A stretch of 38,555 bases of DNA from Rhodanobacter sp. L36. GTDB taxonomy: Bacteria; Pseudomonadota; Gammaproteobacteria; Xanthomonadales; Rhodanobacteraceae. The stretch spans positions 1 through 38,555 of the forward strand of contig NZ_LMUV01000003.1 of assembly GCF_009765755.1 (NCBI RefSeq), in the 5' to 3' direction. Each line of letters starts with the position of its first letter. Positions within the stretch are counted from its first letter, which is position 1. Position numbers and translations under genes: made by a program. Below the pieces are notes generated by a model, which did no database searches, was not told where the DNA came from, and was given only the letters and a program-made list of their open reading frames with translations. Shown one piece after another: positions 9,791 to 20,043 of this stretch.

Positions 9791-10709
9791 ATGGGCTGGC
9801 CTTGGTGGCCTGATGTTGCGCGACCTGCGACTGGATGAATTGCACGGTGTCTTCGAGCGCCGGTGACTTGCCGCGAAACGGACGCGAGATCGAAAACAGG
9901 ATCGCCAGATGTCCGATATCCGGATAGAGCTTCAGCTCGACCGGCTCGTGATGCTGGTGCATTTCGCGCGCCAGTGATTCGGCGTTGCGCGGCCACACGA
10001 TCTTGTCGGTCGTGCCTTGCATCAGCAACATCGGCGGTTCGTCGCCGTCGACGAAATGCACGGGTTGCGAGCGCAACTGCGCGTCATGCGTGCTGCCGAA
10101 CATGTCGATGTAGTCGGCATCCTTGAGTGGCAGGAAATCATAAGGCCCGGCCAGCCCGATGAAGCCGGCGAGCTGTCGCGGCCGCATGCCGACCGCAGCC
10201 AGCCAGTGCGCATCGGTGGCAAGCAACGCGCCGATGTGCGCGCCCGCCGAATGGCCCATCACGAACAGCGCATCAGTGTCGCCACCGTAGTCGCCGGCAT
10301 GTGCATGCACCCACGCGACGGCGCGCGCACCGTCCTGCATGAAGCCGTCGAGCTTCACTGCGGGCCACAGGCGGTAGTCGGGAATCACCACCACCATACC
10401 GCGCTGCGCGAGCGTCTCTCCCACCCACGCGTACCAGCCGCGCTTGCCCGACTTCCAGCTGCCGCCGAAAAAGAAAACCACCACCGGCGCATGTGACGCG
10501 TTGGCTGGGCGGTAGATGTCGAGCGCCAGGTGATGTTCGGCGTCGAACACGATGTCCCGCTGGACGACCACGCCTGCCTTGCTTGCGGTGGCATTGAAGC
10601 CACTGAAGAGCGTGGCCTGACAGCCGGCAAGCAAGGCGCCGCCGAGCAACACGAAAACTCTTGCGAACAGACCGTGCCGAGGCGGCATGGACGAAGTCGG
10701 GCGTGGCAT
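9789..10709 (-). CDS. Alpha/beta hydrolase, lipoprotein (BD-FAE/HSL-like esterase)
   Basis: The gene encodes 306 residues from the ATG at 10709 (MPRPTSS); an ATG at 10718 is in frame, but AGAGG then touches it, whereas it is 9 bases from 10709. The lipoprotein signal ends FVLLGGALLAGC. Hydrolase signatures are the oxyanion-hole motif FFFGGSW, the nucleophile elbow GHSAGAH (Ser about 154), an acid in QGTTDKIVWP and His in PDIGHLA. The HGG-like FGGSW and the absence of a large cap suggest a short-chain ester or aryl-ester hydrolase acting in the envelope. The substrate cannot be told. It is divergent from the large membrane protein gene that follows. Confidence 0.88.
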   Translation of the reverse strand: MPRPTSSMPPRHGLFARVFVLLGGALLAGCQATLFSGFNATASKAGVVVQRDIVFDAEHHLALDIYRPANASHAPVVVFFFGGSWKSGKRGWYAWVGETLAQRGMVVVIPDYRLWPAVKLDGFMQDGARAVAWVHAHAGDYGGDTDALFVMGHSAGAHIGALLATDAHWLAAVGMRPRQLAGFIGLAGPYDFLPLKDADYIDMFGSTHDAQLRSQPVHFVDGDEPPMLLMQGTTDKIVWPRNAESLAREMHQHHEPVELKLYPDIGHLAILFSISRPFRGKSPALEDTVQFIQSQVAQHQATKASP

Positions 10710-10902
10710 GCGAAACATCCTCTGCAGAGTGGTGCAAATAAATCGACATCGATCGACCCCGTTTCACCGCGGCCTGCGTTTCACGGTATCGAGGTTCGAT
10801 TTTTCAGATACGAGTGACGACGCCATCAGGATGCGATCGCCGCTGTGTGCCTGCCGTGTTCCACCTACACTGTGCCGGTCGCAGGCACACAGGGAGAGAG
10901 AC

Positions 10903-13900
10903 ATGCTTCGTCGATGGTTGGGTTTGCTGGGCTTGTGGCTGATGCTGGCGACACCGTTGCTCGCGCAGGACGTGCCGCCGCCGCTGCGCGACTGGCAGGC
11001 GTGGGTGCTGCACGATTCGCCGCAGCACGATTGCCCGTTTCTTTCCAGCCAGCCACCCGGCGCGGACAGTTACGCCTGTGCGTGGCCCGGCCGATTGACA
11101 CTCGATGCCGGCAAGGACGGTGCGCATTTCGCTCTCGACGTGCATGTGGATGCGCCGGGCTGGATCACGTTGCCGGGCGACGTTCGCCACTGGCCGCAGC
11201 AGGTCACTGCGAACAATCAGCCGGCCGTCGTGCTGCAGCAGAACAACCTGCCTGCACTGTGGCTTGCGCCCGGCGACTATCAGGTGCGCGGTGCGTTTCC
11301 GTGGTCCGCGCGACCATCGCGATTGCAGGTGCCTGCGGCGATCGGGCTGATCACGCTGACCGTCGATGGCGTGGCGGTGACGCGCGTCGAACGCAACGCC
11401 GATCAGCTGACGCTCGGCGAAGCTGAGGCGGCCCAACGCGCGGCCGATGCGTTGTCGCTTCGTGTCTATCGTCGCCTGCAGGATGGACTACCGGCGACGC
11501 TCGAAACGCAATTGCAGTTTGACGTGGCCGGCAGTGCGCGCGAACTGGTGCTCGGCCCGGTATTGCCGGGCGGGTTCATCGCAACGGCATTGTCGGGCGA
11601 TCTGCCGGCGCGGCTGGAAAACGACGGTCGCCTGCGCGTGCAATTGCGTCCCGGCCAGTGGACGTTGACGCTGGCCGCGCGCAGCGCCGCGAACCTCGAC
11701 AAGGTCGCGCTGAAACTTCCGGCAGCGCCATGGCCGCGGCAGGAAATCTGGAGTTACGCCGACGACACCACGCTGCGCAGCACGCGCGTCGCCGGCAACG
11801 CCACGGACGCGGCGCAGGCCGGCGTGCCGGATGACTGGAACGCGTTGCCGGCCTATGTGCTCGACGATGCATCGGGTCTTGCGATCGAGCAGGGCACGCG
11901 TGGGGATGAAGGCGGACAAGGCGATCGGCTGAACCTGCAACGCGAGTTGTGGCTGGATTTCGATGGTCGCGGATTCAATGTCGCCGACCATCTCACTGGC
12001 GAGTTGCGCCATCAACAACGTCTGGATGCGATGGCGCCGTGGCAACTTCAGCGCGCCGCGCAGAACGGTGATCCGTTGCTGATCACCACGAGTTTGCACG
12101 GAAGCAACGGCGTGGAATTGCGCGAGCGCCAACTGAACCTGACTGCGGGACTGCGCCTGCCGGAGCATGGCGGTGCGATCCCGAGCTCGGGCTGGCAACT
12201 GCCGGTGGAAAACATCGATGCCACGCTGCACCTGCCTTACGGTTATCGATTGCTGGGCGCGATCGGCGCGGACCGCTCGCCGGATTCATGGATCGGCCAA
12301 TGGAGCCTGCTCGATCTGTTCGTTCTTGCGCTGATCGCCCTGCTGGCCGGACGTCTGCTCGGTTGGCCATGGGCGTTGCTTGCCGCAGCTTATCTCGCGC
12401 TGGCGCAGCACGAAGGCCACGCACCGTTGTGGACCTTGGCCGCCGTGCTCGCGTTGATGTTGCTGCTGCGCGCGTTGCCTGTGGGCCGGCTGCATCGATA
12501 TGCGCGTGCGGGTGCGTTGCTGGTATTCGCACTCGCGCTGCTGTGCACGCTGCCATTCGTAGCTAGCCAGCTGCAGTATGCGATGCACCCGCAACTGGAA
12601 GCAGCGACGGATAGCCGCATGATGTCGGCAAGTTTCGCCGATCGGTCGGACAACAAGGACAAGCTTTTCTACTACGAGAAGGCGAAATCAGCGAAGTCGA
12701 CCGAAGAGGCTTCCGAGAACGCCGTGGCGGCGTCGCCACCTGCACCCCCTGGACCTCCGGCTCCGCCCATGGCGGAAAGCGCGCCGCCGCCCGAGCCGGT
12801 CACGACTGCGCCATCGCAAGGCTTGTCGGCGGTGAAGGTGACCGGAGCATCCATGAATCTCCAGCAAGACAGCCGCAGCGTAGTCCAGGCCGGCGCCGGC
12901 ACACCGCAATGGAACGAGGGCAACAACTATCGACTCGGCTGGTCCGGTCCGGTGACGCCAGAACAAAGCACGCATCTGGTGATCGCGCCGGCTTGGCTGA
13001 TCCGTATGCTGCGCGTGTTGCTGGTAGCGCTGCTGGCAACTTTGCTGGCGAAGCTTGCCCAGAATCTGTTCGCTCCTCTGCGCGGACGTTGGCAGGCGTG
13101 GCGTCATGGACGAACGGTGAGCGCAGCGTTGCTCATGCTCGCGTTGTTGCCGCACGGCGCGCACGCGCAAAACTTTCCGAGCCAGCCGTTGCTCGATCAA
13201 TTGCGCAATCGACTGGAAGAAGCCCCGAAATGTGCGCCGCAGTGTGCCGGACTCGCACAGGCACACGTGCAGGCAAACGGCGACACACTCAGCGTGTTGC
13301 TCGAAGCACATATTGGTGCAACGGTCGCCATGCCATTGCCGCATGAAGACGGCGCCCTGCAACTTATCGAAGTGGCCGTGGACGGTCACGCGAATGCGCC
13401 GCTGCTGCGTCGCGACGACGAACTGTGGGTGCGACTGGATCGTGGCGTGCACCAGATCAGCCTGCGCTATCACGTCGGTACGGCCGACAGCACGACCATC
13501 AACTTCGCCTTGCGCCCGCAGCACGTGTCATTCAATGGTGCGGGCTGGTCACTCGACGGCGTGGACGATGGGCGCCCGCTCGGCGACAGCATCGCGCTAC
13601 ATCGCGTGCAGGCGGCCGGCGCCGGCAAGGATCTCGCGCCGGTGCAGAACTTTCCGCCTTACGTACGTCTGACCCGCAGCCTCGTGCTGGGTCTGGACTG
13701 GACGGTGGAAAACACGGTCGAACGCATCGCGCCGCAGGATGGCGGTTTCAGCATCGCCTTGCCATTGCTGGCGGGCGAGCATCCGCTGGGTGACGACGCG
13801 CTGGTCAGGGATGGCCGCATCAGCATCACCTTCAATGCCAACGTCAACGTCGTGCACTGGACCAGTCGGCTCGATCATATCGCGAAACTTTCGTTGCAGT

Positions 13901-15045
13901 CGCCGCCCCTGGGCGAGCGTGCCGAGACGTGGGAAATCCATGTGTCGCCGATGTGGCATGTCGATGCGCAGGGCGTGCCGACCAGCGCCAGCGCCGATGG
14001 TCTGCACTACCAGCCATTGCCCGGCGAAACGCTGCAACTGGCTTTGACGCAACCGCAGGCAGTTGTGGGTGACAGCCTGGCCTTTGATGGCGTGCAGCTG
14101 GGTAGCACGATTGGCGAACGCGCCAGCGAAACGACACTGACGTTGCACGCGCGCAGCACGCGCGGTGGCGAACATGCAATCGACTTGCCGACGGGCGCCG
14201 AACTGCTCGATGCGCAACGCGACGGCGAGTCGATCAACCTCGCCGTACGCGAGGGCAAGCTCAGTCTTCCGCTGCTGCCGGGCGAGCACGTCTACGCCTT
14301 GCATCTGCGTGAACCGCATGGCATCACCACGCATGTCGGCACGCCATCGTTCGCATTGCACGCGCCGGTGGCGAACATCGATCTTGCCTTGCAATTGCCG
14401 CAGAATCGCTGGGTGCTGTGGACCTGGGGGCCGACCAACGGACCGGCGGTGATGGTGTGGTCGCAGTTGCTGGTTCTGCTGCTCGCCTCGTGGTTGCTGG
14501 CACGCTATGCACCCACGCCGTTGCGATTCCATCAATGGCTGTTGCTTGGCCTCGGGTTCTCGGCCTTCGCTTGGAGTGCGTACGCACTGGTTGTCGTATG
14601 GCTGATCGTCTTCGGTTTGCGCGCGCGTCGAGTGTCTGCGGAACACCGGAACACCGCTATCTTCAACTTGCTGCAGTTTGGTCTCGCGGCGTTGACAATG
14701 CTGGCGCTGGTGGTGCTCGTTTCTGCAGTGCCGAAGGGTTTGCTCGGCTTGCCCGACATGCACATCGCGGGCAACGATTCCGATGCTTGGAATTTGCGCT
14801 GGTTCGCCGACCAGAGCGCCAACGCCCTGCCGAATGGCGGCGTGCTGAGCGTGTCGCTGTGGGTCTACAAGATCGCCATGTTGCTGTGGGCCTTGTGGTT
14901 GGCGAACGCGTTGATCGGCTGGCTGCGCTGGGCGTTCAACGCGTGGACCAGCGGCGGCTACTGGGCCGCGCACGCGCCGAAACCGGTGGTTGCGCCACCT
15001 GAATTGCCAACAGATGCGGATGCGGAGTTGCCGCCGCATGGCTGA
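10903..15045 (+). CDS. Very large membrane protein with two periplasmic beta-rich modules, unknown function
   Basis: The gene encodes 1380 residues from the ATG at 10903, preceded by GGGAGAGAG; the frame is open further upstream without support. In order there is a signal peptide (LGLLGLWLMLATPLLAQ); a long beta-rich extracytoplasmic region to about 465; membrane segments around 469-500 and 536-555; a Pro/Ala linker (about 612-640); a membrane segment near 699-723; a second signal-like stretch near 740-756 (LLMLALLPHGAHAQ); a second beta-rich region to about 1170; and at least four C-terminal membrane segments (1185-1345). The two soluble regions look like diverged copies of one module. The stop overlaps the prmC start. 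I recognise the protein only as conserved and uncharacterised. Confidence 0.85.
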   Translation: MLRRWLGLLGLWLMLATPLLAQDVPPPLRDWQAWVLHDSPQHDCPFLSSQPPGADSYACAWPGRLTLDAGKDGAHFALDVHVDAPGWITLPGDVRHWPQQVTANNQPAVVLQQNNLPALWLAPGDYQVRGAFPWSARPSRLQVPAAIGLITLTVDGVAVTRVERNADQLTLGEAEAAQRAADALSLRVYRRLQDGLPATLETQLQFDVAGSARELVLGPVLPGGFIATALSGDLPARLENDGRLRVQLRPGQWTLTLAARSAANLDKVALKLPAAPWPRQEIWSYADDTTLRSTRVAGNATDAAQAGVPDDWNALPAYVLDDASGLAIEQGTRGDEGGQGDRLNLQRELWLDFDGRGFNVADHLTGELRHQQRLDAMAPWQLQRAAQNGDPLLITTSLHGSNGVELRERQLNLTAGLRLPEHGGAIPSSGWQLPVENIDATLHLPYGYRLLGAIGADRSPDSWIGQWSLLDLFVLALIALLAGRLLGWPWALLAAAYLALAQHEGHAPLWTLAAVLALMLLLRALPVGRLHRYARAGALLVFALALLCTLPFVASQLQYAMHPQLEAATDSRMMSASFADRSDNKDKLFYYEKAKSAKSTEEASENAVAASPPAPPGPPAPPMAESAPPPEPVTTAPSQGLSAVKVTGASMNLQQDSRSVVQAGAGTPQWNEGNNYRLGWSGPVTPEQSTHLVIAPAWLIRMLRVLLVALLATLLAKLAQNLFAPLRGRWQAWRHGRTVSAALLMLALLPHGAHAQNFPSQPLLDQLRNRLEEAPKCAPQCAGLAQAHVQANGDTLSVLLEAHIGATVAMPLPHEDGALQLIEVAVDGHANAPLLRRDDELWVRLDRGVHQISLRYHVGTADSTTINFALRPQHVSFNGAGWSLDGVDDGRPLGDSIALHRVQAAGAGKDLAPVQNFPPYVRLTRSLVLGLDWTVENTVERIAPQDGGFSIALPLLAGEHPLGDDALVRDGRISITFNANVNVVHWTSRLDHIAKLSLQSPPLGERAETWEIHVSPMWHVDAQGVPTSASADGLHYQPLPGETLQLALTQPQAVVGDSLAFDGVQLGSTIGERASETTLTLHARSTRGGEHAIDLPTGAELLDAQRDGESINLAVREGKLSLPLLPGEHVYALHLREPHGITTHVGTPSFALHAPVANIDLALQLPQNRWVLWTWGPTNGPAVMVWSQLLVLLLASWLLARYAPTPLRFHQWLLLGLGFSAFAWSAYALVVVWLIVFGLRARRVSAEHRNTAIFNLLQFGLAALTMLALVVLVSAVPKGLLGLPDMHIAGNDSDAWNLRWFADQSANALPNGGVLSVSLWVYKIAMLLWALWLANALIGWLRWAFNAWTSGGYWAAHAPKPVVAPPELPTDADAELPPHG

Positions 15046-15859
15046 GCTCCGCGACATGCTGACAGCGGCGACGCAGCGACTCGGCGAACAGGCAGATGCC
15101 GAAGCGTTGTTGCTGCACGTGCTTGGAAAGCCACGCAGCTGGTTGTTCTCGCATGCCGATGACATGCCGGATATGGACGTCCAGACGGCTTATGCAACCT
15201 TGATCGATCGTCGAGTTGAGGGCGAGCCGGTGGCCTATCTCACCGGACGTCGCGGTTTCTGGTCGATGGAGCTGGAAGTGACCCCGGCCACGTTGATTCC
15301 GCGCCCTGAGACAGAGTTGCTGGTCGAACTGGCGCTGCAACTACTGGCAAATGATCGGACGCTTTCAGTCGCGGATCTGGGAACCGGCAGCGGCGCGATA
15401 GCGCTCGCGATCGCCAGCGAGCGGCCGCTGGTTCAATTGATGGCGACGGACGCGAGCGCTGCGGCGTTGAATGTGGCGCGGCGAAACGCTGAGCGATTGA
15501 ATATCGCCAATATCGATTTCGCGCAAGGCGACTGGCTGAGTCCGACCGGGGATCGCCAGTTCGATATGATCGTGTCGAATCCGCCGTACATCGAAGCGGA
15601 CGATGCGCATTTGGCACAAGGTGATCTGCGTTTTGAACCTTCGATAGCGCTGGCATCGGGACACGATGGTCTCGATGACATACGGCGCATCGTGCGGGAT
15701 GCCAGAAATCACCTTGAAGCCGACGGCTGGCTGCTGTTCGAGCATGGCTGGAATCAGGGCGAAGCCGTGCGTGCCTTGCTCGCTTCCGACGGCTACGACG
15801 AGGTTTTCACCGCTCAGGATCTGGAACATCGCGACCGCGTTTCGGGCGGCCGCGTCTGA
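15038..15859 (+). CDS. prmC: Release factor glutamine N5-methyltransferase PrmC
   Basis: The gene encodes 273 residues. PrmC methylates the Gln of the GGQ motif in release factors RF1 and RF2. The start at 15038 overlaps the end of the preceding gene by 8 bases, suggesting translational coupling. The N-terminal helical domain is followed by a Rossmann methyltransferase fold with SAM-binding DLGTGSGAIALA and the catalytic NPPYIE motif (Asn181-Tyr184), which is diagnostic for the family. IPRPETELLVE before the fold is also typical. In many bacteria prmC follows prfA; here it does not. Confidence 0.95.
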   Translation: MAELRDMLTAATQRLGEQADAEALLLHVLGKPRSWLFSHADDMPDMDVQTAYATLIDRRVEGEPVAYLTGRRGFWSMELEVTPATLIPRPETELLVELALQLLANDRTLSVADLGTGSGAIALAIASERPLVQLMATDASAAALNVARRNAERLNIANIDFAQGDWLSPTGDRQFDMIVSNPPYIEADDAHLAQGDLRFEPSIALASGHDGLDDIRRIVRDARNHLEADGWLLFEHGWNQGEAVRALLASDGYDEVFTAQDLEHRDRVSGGRV

Positions 15860-15879
15860 CCCGATTTTTCTTATCGATA

Positions 15880-17772
15880 TCAGCCCGCGCTGGCGACGTT
15901 CGACGCAGCAACGGGTGGAAAGCGTGCATGGATTGCGTGTCGAATGCCGGCGAGATCTAGCCCGGCCATGGCCAGCACTTCCTCGCGGCTGCCGTGTTCC
16001 AGATAGACGTCTGGAAGGCCAAGATGAAGGATCGGTTTGACGATACCGTGCGCAGCCAGGCACTCGGCCACGCCCGAGCCGGCGCCACCGGCGATGGCGT
16101 TGTCTTCCAGCGTGATGAAGCCATCGTGAGTCTTTGCCAGTTCGATCAGCATCGATTCGTCGAGCGGCTTGATGAAGCGCATGTTGACCAGCGTGGCGTC
16201 GAGTTCGGCGGCGATGATGGCGGCGGGCGCGAGCATGACACCGAAGCTGAGCAGTGCGAGGCCGTGTCCACGACGACGCAGTTCCGCCTTGCCGATCGGC
16301 AACGTATCGAGCTCGTGATGGATCGCTGCGCCTGTCCCGACGCCGCGCGGGTAACGTATCGCCGCCGGACCGTGATACTCGAAGCCGGTGCTGAGCATCA
16401 CGCGACATTCGTTTTCGTCGGCCGGCGCCATCACCACCATGTTCGGCAGGCAGCGCAGGAAACTCAGATCGAAACTACCCGAATGTGTCGCGCCATCGGG
16501 GCCGACGACGCCGGCGCGATCGATCGCAAAGGTGACGTCGAGATTTTGCAGCGCCACATCGTGGATGGCCTGATCGTAGGCCCGTTGCAGGAACGTGGAG
16601 TAGATCGCCACGACCGGCTTGGCGCCTTCGCAGGCCATGCCGGCCGCCAGCGTCACTGCGTGCTGTTCGGCGATCGCCACGTCGAAGTAGCGCTGTGGAT
16701 ATTCGCGGGAGAAACGCACCAGTCCCGAGCCCTCGCGCATCGCCGGCGTAATCGCCAGAAGGCGAGCATCGGCAGCGGCCTGATCGCACAGCCAGTCGCC
16801 GAAGATGTCGGTATAGGTCGGTTTCGCCGGGCCGGATTTTTTCGTCAACCCGGCCTGCGGATCGAACGGACCGACCGCGTGGTATTCGATCTGCGCCTGT
16901 TCCGCTGGTGCGTAGCCCTTGCCCTTGGTGGTGATGACGTGCAGCAACTGCGGGCCGGGCAGGTTTTTTACCGTGCGCAGCGCCTGCAGCAGTTGCGGCA
17001 TGTTGTGGCCGTCGATCGGGCCGGTGTAGTGGAAGCCGAGTTCTTCAAACAGGGTGCTCGGCACGAACATGCCCTTGGCGTGTTCTTCCCAGCGCTTGAA
17101 GAAACGGCCGAAGAACGACTGCTTCGGAATCGCGCGTTTCGCCCGTTCGCGCCAGGTGTTGAGTGTCTGGCTGGCCATCGCGCGGGCCATCATCTTGGTC
17201 AGCGCGCCGACGTTCTCGCTGATCGACATGCCGTTGTCGTTGAACACCACCAGCATGTTCGGCTCGACGTCGCCACCATGGTTCAGCGCTTCGAATGCCA
17301 TGCCGGCGGTCATTGCGCCATCGCCGATCACCGCAACGATCTTTCGCGTGTCACCTTTGCGTTGCGCGGCGATCGCCATACCGAGCGCAGCCGAGATCGA
17401 GGTGGACGAATGACCAACGCCGAAGGTGTCGTACTCGCTTTCCTCGCGGCGCGGGAACGGCGCCAAGCCGTCTTTCTTCTTGATCGTGGTGATGCGGTCG
17501 CGGCGGCCGGTGAGAATCTTGTGCGGGTAGCACTGATGGCCGACGTCCCACACGAGGCGGTCGTTCGGGGTATCGAATTCGTGGTGCAGGGCGACGGTCA
17601 GTTCCACCACGCCCAGGCCTGCACCGAAGTGGCCGCCGGAACTTGCCACTGCCTCGATCAGATAGCGGCGCAACTCGTCTGCCACCGCCGGCAGGTCCTC
17701 ATCGGAGATGCGCCGCAGGTCGGCCGGTGTCTCGATCGGGGCCAGATGAGGGTAGTTGGTGAGGTCGTTCAT
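15880..17772 (-). CDS. dxs: 1-deoxy-D-xylulose-5-phosphate synthase
   Basis: The gene encodes 630 residues and catalyses the first step of the MEP isoprenoid pathway, joining pyruvate and glyceraldehyde 3-phosphate with thiamine diphosphate. The start is the ATG at 17772 ([10 protein letters not shown]), after AGGCGG; the open frame upstream is not conserved-looking. Visible motifs are [39 protein letters not shown], the ThDP/Mg motif [16 protein letters not shown] with NDNGMSIS, the transketolase Pyr domain with [13 protein letters not shown], and the C-terminal domain. It is full length and convergent with prmC, with 20 bases between. Confidence 0.97.
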   Translation of the reverse strand: MNDLTNYPHLAPIETPADLRRISDEDLPAVADELRRYLIEAVASSGGHFGAGLGVVELTVALHHEFDTPNDRLVWDVGHQCYPHKILTGRRDRITTIKKKDGLAPFPRREESEYDTFGVGHSSTSISAALGMAIAAQRKGDTRKIVAVIGDGAMTAGMAFEALNHGGDVEPNMLVVFNDNGMSISENVGALTKMMARAMASQTLNTWRERAKRAIPKQSFFGRFFKRWEEHAKGMFVPSTLFEELGFHYTGPIDGHNMPQLLQALRTVKNLPGPQLLHVITTKGKGYAPAEQAQIEYHAVGPFDPQAGLTKKSGPAKPTYTDIFGDWLCDQAAADARLLAITPAMREGSGLVRFSREYPQRYFDVAIAEQHAVTLAAGMACEGAKPVVAIYSTFLQRAYDQAIHDVALQNLDVTFAIDRAGVVGPDGATHSGSFDLSFLRCLPNMVVMAPADENECRVMLSTGFEYHGPAAIRYPRGVGTGAAIHHELDTLPIGKAELRRRGHGLALLSFGVMLAPAAIIAAELDATLVNMRFIKPLDESMLIELAKTHDGFITLEDNAIAGGAGSGVAECLAAHGIVKPILHLGLPDVYLEHGSREEVLAMAGLDLAGIRHAIHARFPPVAASNVASAG

Positions 17773-17915
17773 CCGCCTATTGTTGGCCCACCGGCAAGGC
17801 GGGGCAAGGGCGAAGAGGTGAACGTGGCAGGGCGACAACGCCCGGGCGAGCCCGGCAACGGATACGCGTGGAGAAAAACGCTGTATACGAAGCCATCAAC
17901 CCAGGGATTATCGCC

Positions 17916-18332
17916 ATGAGTGCTTCAACCGCGTTCCGCCGCTTTGCTGCACGTACCTCCACTGCTGCCGGAAAGCCGGCGACGTTCATCGCCGCGGTTC
18001 TGCTCGTGATCGCGTGGGCCGCCACCGGGCCGATGTTCCAGTTCGGCAACACGTGGCAACTGGTGATCAATACCAGCACCACGATCATCACGTTCCTGAT
18101 GGTGTTTCTGATCCAGAACACCCAGAACCGCGACGGCGCGGCCGTGCAGATCAAGCTGGACGAACTGATCCGCAGCAGTCGCGCGCACAACGCGTTGCTC
18201 AATCTCGAAGAACTGGACGACGTGACGCTGGAGCGCATCCGTGTTCACTACTGCCGGCTGGCGGAAAAAGGCCGGAGCGAACTGGACAACGTCGAGGAAG
18301 CACTGGCCGCCGAGCCAGACGATCAGACCTGA
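17916..18332 (+). CDS. Low-affinity iron permease family membrane protein
   Basis: From the ATG at 17916 the gene encodes 138 residues; a GTG at 17868 would add 16 residues. Two membrane segments (ATFIAAVLLVIAWAATGPMF and a second one, TSTTIITFLMVFLI) are followed by QNTQNRDGAAVQIKLDELIRSS, the hallmark of this family (fungal FET4-related). A short acidic cytoplasmic tail follows. Iron transport by the bacterial members has not been shown well, so the role is family-based. It ends 13 bases from the HNH gene coming the other way. Confidence 0.88.
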   Translation: MSASTAFRRFAARTSTAAGKPATFIAAVLLVIAWAATGPMFQFGNTWQLVINTSTTIITFLMVFLIQNTQNRDGAAVQIKLDELIRSSRAHNALLNLEELDDVTLERIRVHYCRLAEKGRSELDNVEEALAAEPDDQT

Positions 18333-18345
18333 TCGGGAACGCAGA

Positions 18346-18942
18346 TCAGGCGAGCGCGGCGCGTCGCTGGCGTGGCAGGTGGCTGACCAGGAATTCCATC
18401 TGGTCGGCCAGGATGTTGCGGTTGGACAGGATCAGGTGTTCCACCCAGCTCGGCCGATATGGCACGGCGAGCAGCGGCATATGCGCCTGCTGCGGCGTGC
18501 GGTTGCTCTTTTTCAGATTGCAGGCAAGGCACGCGCTGACCACGTTCTCCCATTCGTCGTGGCCGCCTTTCGATACAGGCATCACGTGATCGCGGGTGAG
18601 TTCGCCGCGGCTGTAGTGATTGCCGCAATACAGGCAGATGTGCCGGTCGCGCGCGAACAACGCGGTGTTGGTGAGTGCGGGTGCGGGGTCGATCGCGTGG
18701 TCGCGGCAATGGCCGGTACTGGCGATGATCGGATGCAGGTGCATCAAACTCTGGCTGCCGGCGCGGTTGATGCCGCCATGCACGGTGAGGCAGGGGTCGC
18801 CGAGCGTCCAGGCGACCGCGTCGCGAACGTAGAGGCAAACCGCGTCCTGCCAGCTGATCCAGTCGAGGATGCGGCCAGCGGCGTCGAGCGAGAGAACCCG
18901 GGTCGAGTGGAGATCGGACCGGTTCGGCACTTCCATCAGCAT
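18346..18942 (-). CDS. HNH endonuclease family protein
   Basis: The gene encodes 198 residues. The C-terminal half carries a zinc-stabilised HNH fold: RDRHICLYCGNHYSRGELTRDHVMPVSKGGHDEWENVVSACLACNLKKSNRTP. In pieces, the CxxC pair is CLYC, the first His is in RDHVMP, Asn is in WENVV, and the second CxxC is CLAC. This type is a widespread chromosomal HNH protein of unknown substrate in Proteobacteria, not obviously tied to phage or restriction systems. The N-terminal 80 residues contain no recognised motif. The ATG at 18942 has AGGA about 9 bases upstream; MEVPN at 18936 is an alternative. Confidence 0.9.
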   Translation of the reverse strand: MLMEVPNRSDLHSTRVLSLDAAGRILDWISWQDAVCLYVRDAVAWTLGDPCLTVHGGINRAGSQSLMHLHPIIASTGHCRDHAIDPAPALTNTALFARDRHICLYCGNHYSRGELTRDHVMPVSKGGHDEWENVVSACLACNLKKSNRTPQQAHMPLLAVPYRPSWVEHLILSNRNILADQMEFLVSHLPRQRRAALA

Positions 18943-19090
18943 GTAATCCGTCCTTCAGCCATGGCTTCGAAAGAGCGTTTCGGCAATGCAAGATGTCCCA
19001 TTCGGGCCAGCATAGAACAATTCCGTTGCAATTCGCATGCAAAGGCCGCTGCTACGCCATCGGCGGCCGGTCGCCGCGGCATGGAAGCGC

Positions 19091-19099
19091 TGATATGAT
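19091..19099 (+). promoter_or_regulatory. Extended -10 promoter for the SapC-family gene
   Basis: TGATATGAT is an extended -10 element (TG-N-TATGAT) without a clear -35. It would give a leader of about 78 bases before the GTG start of the SapC-family gene. The leader is G-rich (GGGTTTGGGAGGGGGAG) but shows no known riboswitch. Confidence 0.45.
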
Positions 19100-19183
19100 T
19101 GCCGATCAACACAGACCCCACGCCGGGTTTGGGAGGGGGAGCTTCCGTGGCGACCCCGGCACGGCGGGGCAGAGGTAAGCAAC

Positions 19184-19966
19184 GTGGCTGAAGTTCTTTT
19201 CTACGAGCGTCCCGTTCCGCTCAACCGCACCGAGCACAAGGACCTGCGCCTGAAGCCCGTGCCGAACGTCAAGTTTGCGATGAACGCGCATTCGGTGCCC
19301 CTGACCGGTGCGGAATTCGGCATTGCCGCGCGCGATCACCTGATCGTGTTCGCCGGCAACAGCATCGAAGATGCCGGCCCGGTCGCGTTGCTCGGCTTGC
19401 GCCTCAACGAAAACCTGTACGTCGACACCGAAGGCAAATGGGCGCCCAACGTCTACGTGCCGGCGTTCGTGCGCCGCTACCCGTTCGTGCTGGCTGAAAA
19501 GCCGGCCGGTCAGGAAGGCGACGACTTCACCGTGTTCCTCGACGAACAGTACGAAGGCTTCAATGCAGACGAAGGCGAGCGCCTGTTCAAGGAAGACGGC
19601 ACGGATACCGAACTGCTGACTAACGCCGTCGGCTTCCTCGGCGAATTCCAGCAGAACGTGGCGCGCACCAAGTGGTTCATGAAGCAACTGCTCAAGAACG
19701 AGCTGCTGGTACCGCGCAACGTGCGTCTGCAGAAAGACGGCAAGGATGGCCAGGAAGGCAAGGCGATCAATCTCAACGGCCTGTTCGTGGTCGACGAGGA
19801 AAAGCTGCGCAAGCTGGACGAGAAAGCCACCTACGAGTTGATGCGCGAAGGCGTGCTGGGCTGGGTGTATGCCCACCTGCTGTCGCTGTCCAACATCGAT
19901 CGCCTCGCGTTCCGCCTGAGCGAGCGCGAGATCGCCGAAGAAGCGTCGGACGGCCCGAAGAACTGA
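19184..19966 (+). CDS. SapC family protein
   Basis: The gene encodes 260 residues with a GTG start, preceded by AGAGG at 9 bases. The sequence begins EVLFYERPVPLNRTEHKDLRLKP and has the central region VAEKP-like AEKPAGQEGDDFTVFLDEQ, features of the SapC family named after a Campylobacter surface-layer export locus. The biochemical role in Proteobacteria is unclear. No membrane segment or signal peptide is seen, so it is probably cytoplasmic. In related bacteria sapC often neighbours tryptophan halogenase or TonB-receptor genes; here it stands alone. A strong terminator follows. Confidence 0.9.
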   Translation: MAEVLFYERPVPLNRTEHKDLRLKPVPNVKFAMNAHSVPLTGAEFGIAARDHLIVFAGNSIEDAGPVALLGLRLNENLYVDTEGKWAPNVYVPAFVRRYPFVLAEKPAGQEGDDFTVFLDEQYEGFNADEGERLFKEDGTDTELLTNAVGFLGEFQQNVARTKWFMKQLLKNELLVPRNVRLQKDGKDGQEGKAINLNGLFVVDEEKLRKLDEKATYELMREGVLGWVYAHLLSLSNIDRLAFRLSEREIAEEASDGPKN

Positions 19967-20003
19967 TTCTTCGCGGCAGCGATACTGCTCCGGCAAGACA
20001 AGA

Positions 20004-20032
20004 AGATGGCGCACTCGCGCCATCTTTTTTTT
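20004..20032 (+). terminator. Rho-independent terminator after the SapC-family gene
   Basis: A 9-base stem AGATGGCGC / GCGCCATCT with loop ACTC is followed by eight T residues. Confidence 0.93.
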
Positions 20033-20043
20033 GGCCTGCCGGT

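Noticed and set aside
13597..15165. 522-residue open frame opposite the large membrane protein and prmC
   Set aside because: It crosses two real genes and has the Arg/Gln-rich look of antisense translation.
15994..17919. 641-residue open frame antisense to dxs
   Set aside because: Its length comes from the G+C-rich third positions of dxs, which has all family motifs on the other strand.
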